Assembly (NCBI GenBank): GCA_051009035.1
Contig: JBPCWY010000003.1
Location: forward strand, 1-23,258
Reading direction: 5' to 3'
Source: Persebacter sp051009035
GTDB lineage: Bacteria; Pseudomonadota; Gammaproteobacteria; Tethybacterales; Persebacteraceae
Length of the DNA stretch: 23,258 nt
Shown here: positions 21,667 through 23,258 of the stretch, one piece after another
Layout of the letters: each line of letters starts with the position of its first letter
Numbering within the stretch: position 1 is the stretch's first letter
Translations under genes and position numbers: made by a program
The notes under the pieces: generated by a model
Databases searched by the model: none
What the model was told of the DNA's origin: nothing
What the model saw: the letters and a program-made list of their open reading frames with translations, nothing else

Positions 21667-22803
21667 TTAATTTGCCGCGGGGGGAATATCTTCGCCGTCC
21701 GTTTCGCTTTCCAATTCGCCGTTGTTTGGCGGTTTTGTTTCGCCCGTTTCTTGTTCCAATTCGCGGATGAGGCGGGCGATGTGCGGGCGCTCTTCTTCCG
21801 GGGCGGTTTGCAATGCGCGCAGCAGCCAGTGCAATGCGGCGGCGGCGTCCCGCTCTTGCCCGTTTTCGCCGTAATAAAAACCGCGCGCTAATGACGATTG
21901 CGCGCGCCAGTCGCCGGCGTCGGCGCGCGCCGTCCGCCGCGCCTGCAAATGCGAAACGCTGGGATAATGCCGCATGTGTTTTTCGTTGCCGGTGATAAAA
22001 AATTTAACGCCGCTGCCCGCTTCGTTAATAAAATAAAACATCGCAATCCACGGACGCCGCGCCGCTTCCGTATCGCCCGCGCGAATTAAATTAATCTGGT
22101 TGCGCGTGGCGGGATAATCATGCACCGCGGCGACCGAAAACAAAACGCCCGACAACGCCGCAACCGCCATAAAAACGCGCAACGCGGCGGATTCCGTCCC
22201 GTCCCGGCGCGGCGTAAAACGGTTTTCGCGCCCGCGAATCATGTCGGCGATATTGCGCCGGTGTTTGAAAATTACCAACGCCGCAACCGCCGCGGCAAAA
22301 ACCGGCAATGCCCCGTCTTTTGCCGCGACAACTACCGCCGCCGCAAAAAGCATCGCGGCGACCGAAGCCGCGGCGGCGATGCGAAAACGCCAAAATACGA
22401 GCGCCCACAACACCGCCGCCGCAAACGCCGCCGGAAAATACCACGCAAAAAATACGCCAAATGCGGTCGCGACTCCTTTTCCGCCGCGAAAGCGCAAAAA
22501 TACCGAAAACACATGCCCGCAAACCGCCGCCGCGCCCGCCGCCGCGGAAAGCAAAATATTATCGCCCAACAAAAACACCGGGACAAAACCTTTTCCGGCG
22601 TCCGCCAACAGCGTCAATGCGGCGGGGATTTTGCCCCCGCCCCGCGCAACATTGGTCGCGCCCGGATTGCCCGAGCCGAAAGTGCGCGGGTCCGCCAAAC
22701 CAAACGCGCGCGAAATAAGCACCGCAAACGGCGCCGCGCCCAACAAATACGCCGCGCCCAAAACCGCCGCAAACAGGGTAAAATCCAATTCCGTTATTCC
22801 CAT
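21667..22803 (-). CDS. plsY: PlsY acyl-phosphate:glycerol-3-phosphate acyltransferase with a long C-terminal extension
   Basis: Residues 1–198 are a normal PlsY, the inner-membrane enzyme that acylates glycerol 3-phosphate from acyl phosphate in phospholipid synthesis. Motifs are SGNPGATNVAR (44–54), the GH…RFRGGKGVATAFG block (96–116) and a final HRRNIADMIRGRENRF (181–196), with several membrane helices. The same frame continues without a stop to residue 378, about 180 residues more than the family has. The extension holds one further hydrophobic segment (about 207–227), a globular stretch, and a helical-repeat segment (about 299–352; WRAQSSLARGFYYGENG…AALHWLLRAL) like Sel1/TPR repeats, then an acidic tail. 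ATG 22803 is chosen because the family begins just before this hydrophobic helix; the frame is open 40 codons further into folB. It is divergent from folB. Confidence 0.88.
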   Translation of the reverse strand: MGITELDFTLFAAVLGAAYLLGAAPFAVLISRAFGLADPRTFGSGNPGATNVARGGGKIPAALTLLADAGKGFVPVFLLGDNILLSAAAGAAAVCGHVFSVFLRFRGGKGVATAFGVFFAWYFPAAFAAAVLWALVFWRFRIAAAASVAAMLFAAAVVVAAKDGALPVFAAAVAALVIFKHRRNIADMIRGRENRFTPRRDGTESAALRVFMAVAALSGVLFSVAAVHDYPATRNQINLIRAGDTEAARRPWIAMFYFINEAGSGVKFFITGNEKHMRHYPSVSHLQARRTARADAGDWRAQSSLARGFYYGENGQERDAAAALHWLLRALQTAPEEERPHIARLIRELEQETGETKPPNNGELESETDGEDIPPAAN

Positions 22804-22843
22804 GCAACGCCACGCGCCGCCCGCACGCCATTGTCGCATTTTT

Positions 22844-23170
22844 TTGCGCCAAATGCGCCTTTTTTGTAAAATCGGCATTGACCCCGCCGAGGCGTGCGCG
22901 CCGCAACTGCTGCTTGCGGACATTGAAATCGCCCCCGTCCGCCGCGCCGAAAATACGCCGGTCGTGGATTACGCCGCCGTTTTTCGCCGCCTGCAATCCT
23001 TCGCCGCCGAAAAACAACACGGATTAATGGAAGAATTCGCCGAGCAAGCGGCGCAAATCATCCTCTCCGAATTCGCCGCCGAAGAAGTCCGAATCTACTG
23101 CCGCAAACCGCGCCCCTTCGCCGATTTAGGCGAAGCCGGCGTAGAATTCACCGCCACCCGCGAAAATTAA
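22844..23170 (+). CDS. folB: Dihydroneopterin aldolase
   Basis: FolB cleaves 7,8-dihydroneopterin to 6-hydroxymethyl-dihydropterin and glycolaldehyde in folate synthesis. The protein shows KIGIDPAE (equal to IGVYDWE in E. coli), DIEIAP, VDYAAVFRRL, the LMEEFAEQAAQIIL helix with the catalytic-region Glu, and the VRIYCRKPRPFADLGEAGVEF ending (read in parts). The start is uncertain: the first ATG (22853) would remove the first strand, while codons upstream still align with the family (I-F-L-R-Q-M-R-L), so TTG 22844 is used here and ATT 22838 is possible. No ribosome binding site or TATAAT is visible. About 108 residues against 117–122 normally. Divergent from plsY, as in E. coli. Cytoplasmic. 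Confidence 0.85.
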   Translation: MRQMRLFCKIGIDPAEACAPQLLLADIEIAPVRRAENTPVVDYAAVFRRLQSFAAEKQHGLMEEFAEQAAQIILSEFAAEEVRIYCRKPRPFADLGEAGVEFTATREN

Positions 23171-23204
23171 TTTACCCGCTAACCCTCTCAAATCCTCGTT
23201 AACT

Positions 23205-23258
23205 CTCGTCCCTACGCTCCGGCGTTGGGATGCATACTGGCGGCGTCTCGCCGCCTTT
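23205..23258 (+). repeat. Hairpin-rich dispersed repeat at the right edge
   Basis: After folB comes a CCCTACGC–TCCG–GCGTTGGG hairpin (one T·T mismatch) and then a perfect GGCGGCG–TCT–CGCCGCC hairpin (23239–23255) with at least three T, cut by the window end. ACGCTCCGGCGT…GGGATGCAT strings resemble repeats I recall from many gammaproteobacterial intergenic regions. The second hairpin could also terminate folB. Confidence 0.5.
23239..23258 (+). terminator. Possible folB terminator (truncated by the window edge)
   Basis: A 7-bp all-GC stem with a TCT loop is followed by TTT at the last bases of the window, 68 bp after the folB stop. The length of the T-run cannot be seen. Confidence 0.45.

Overview
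The window reads as a compact, GC-rich proteobacterial chromosome segment, most likely gammaproteobacterial (a betaproteobacterium is not excluded). The pointers are a DciA-like helicase loader, the ndk–rlmN–ispG order (a shortened form of the beta/gamma ndk–rlmN–pilW–rodZ–ispG cluster), the divergent plsY/folB pair, and MEP-pathway isoprenoid genes. RecA carries an L1 loop of a type I associate more with alphaproteobacteria, so the placement is not firm. Genes are packed tightly: many ATGA stop/start overlaps, two convergent pairs with overlapping ends, and little intergenic DNA. This suggests a streamlined genome, perhaps marine or host-associated (a guess).

Layout. (1) 1–5215, plus strand: heterotetrameric sarcosine oxidase operon soxB-soxD-soxA-soxG, ending in a coupled DciA/DUF721-like gene. 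(2) 5184–8537, minus: dnaE, whose 3' end overlaps the operon. (3) 8617–9237, plus: an ArgO/LysE exporter, then a 441-bp non-coding stretch with terminators and an orphan -10 box. (4) 9679–10737, minus: recA, with a G-quadruplex-capable tract upstream. (5) 11012–11527, plus: small NTF2-like protein. (6) 11636–13204, minus: FG-GAP/ASPIC lipoprotein, divergent from (7) an alpha/beta hydrolase and dxs (13269–15972, plus). (8) 16009–17822, plus: DNA methyltransferase and a candidate restriction endonuclease. (9) 17819–18406, minus: tRNA(CAT) followed 22 bp later by a short asparaginase-like gene. (10) 18521–21227, plus: ndk, rlmN, ispG. (11) 21228–21666: cluster of dispersed hairpin repeats. (12) plsY with a large C-terminal extension (minus), divergent folB (plus), and another hairpin repeat at the right edge.

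The genes cover C1/sarcosine metabolism, replication and repair (dnaE, recA, dciA), MEP isoprenoid synthesis (dxs, ispG), phospholipid and folate synthesis (plsY, folB), nucleotide balance and RNA modification, and DNA methylation/restriction.

The most striking pattern is regulatory. Five genes that head transcription units (soxB, argO, the NTF2-like gene, the FG-GAP lipoprotein, the hydrolase) have a TATAAT or GATAAT box exactly 6 nt before the ATG, and dnaE has one 8 nt before. Transcription would then start on or next to the start codon, giving leaderless mRNAs. Other points of interest are the PlsY fusion, an R-M pair whose nuclease I cannot assign to a family, a tRNA with two U·U mismatches that appears to share a transcript with the asparaginase-like gene, and the hairpin repeats.
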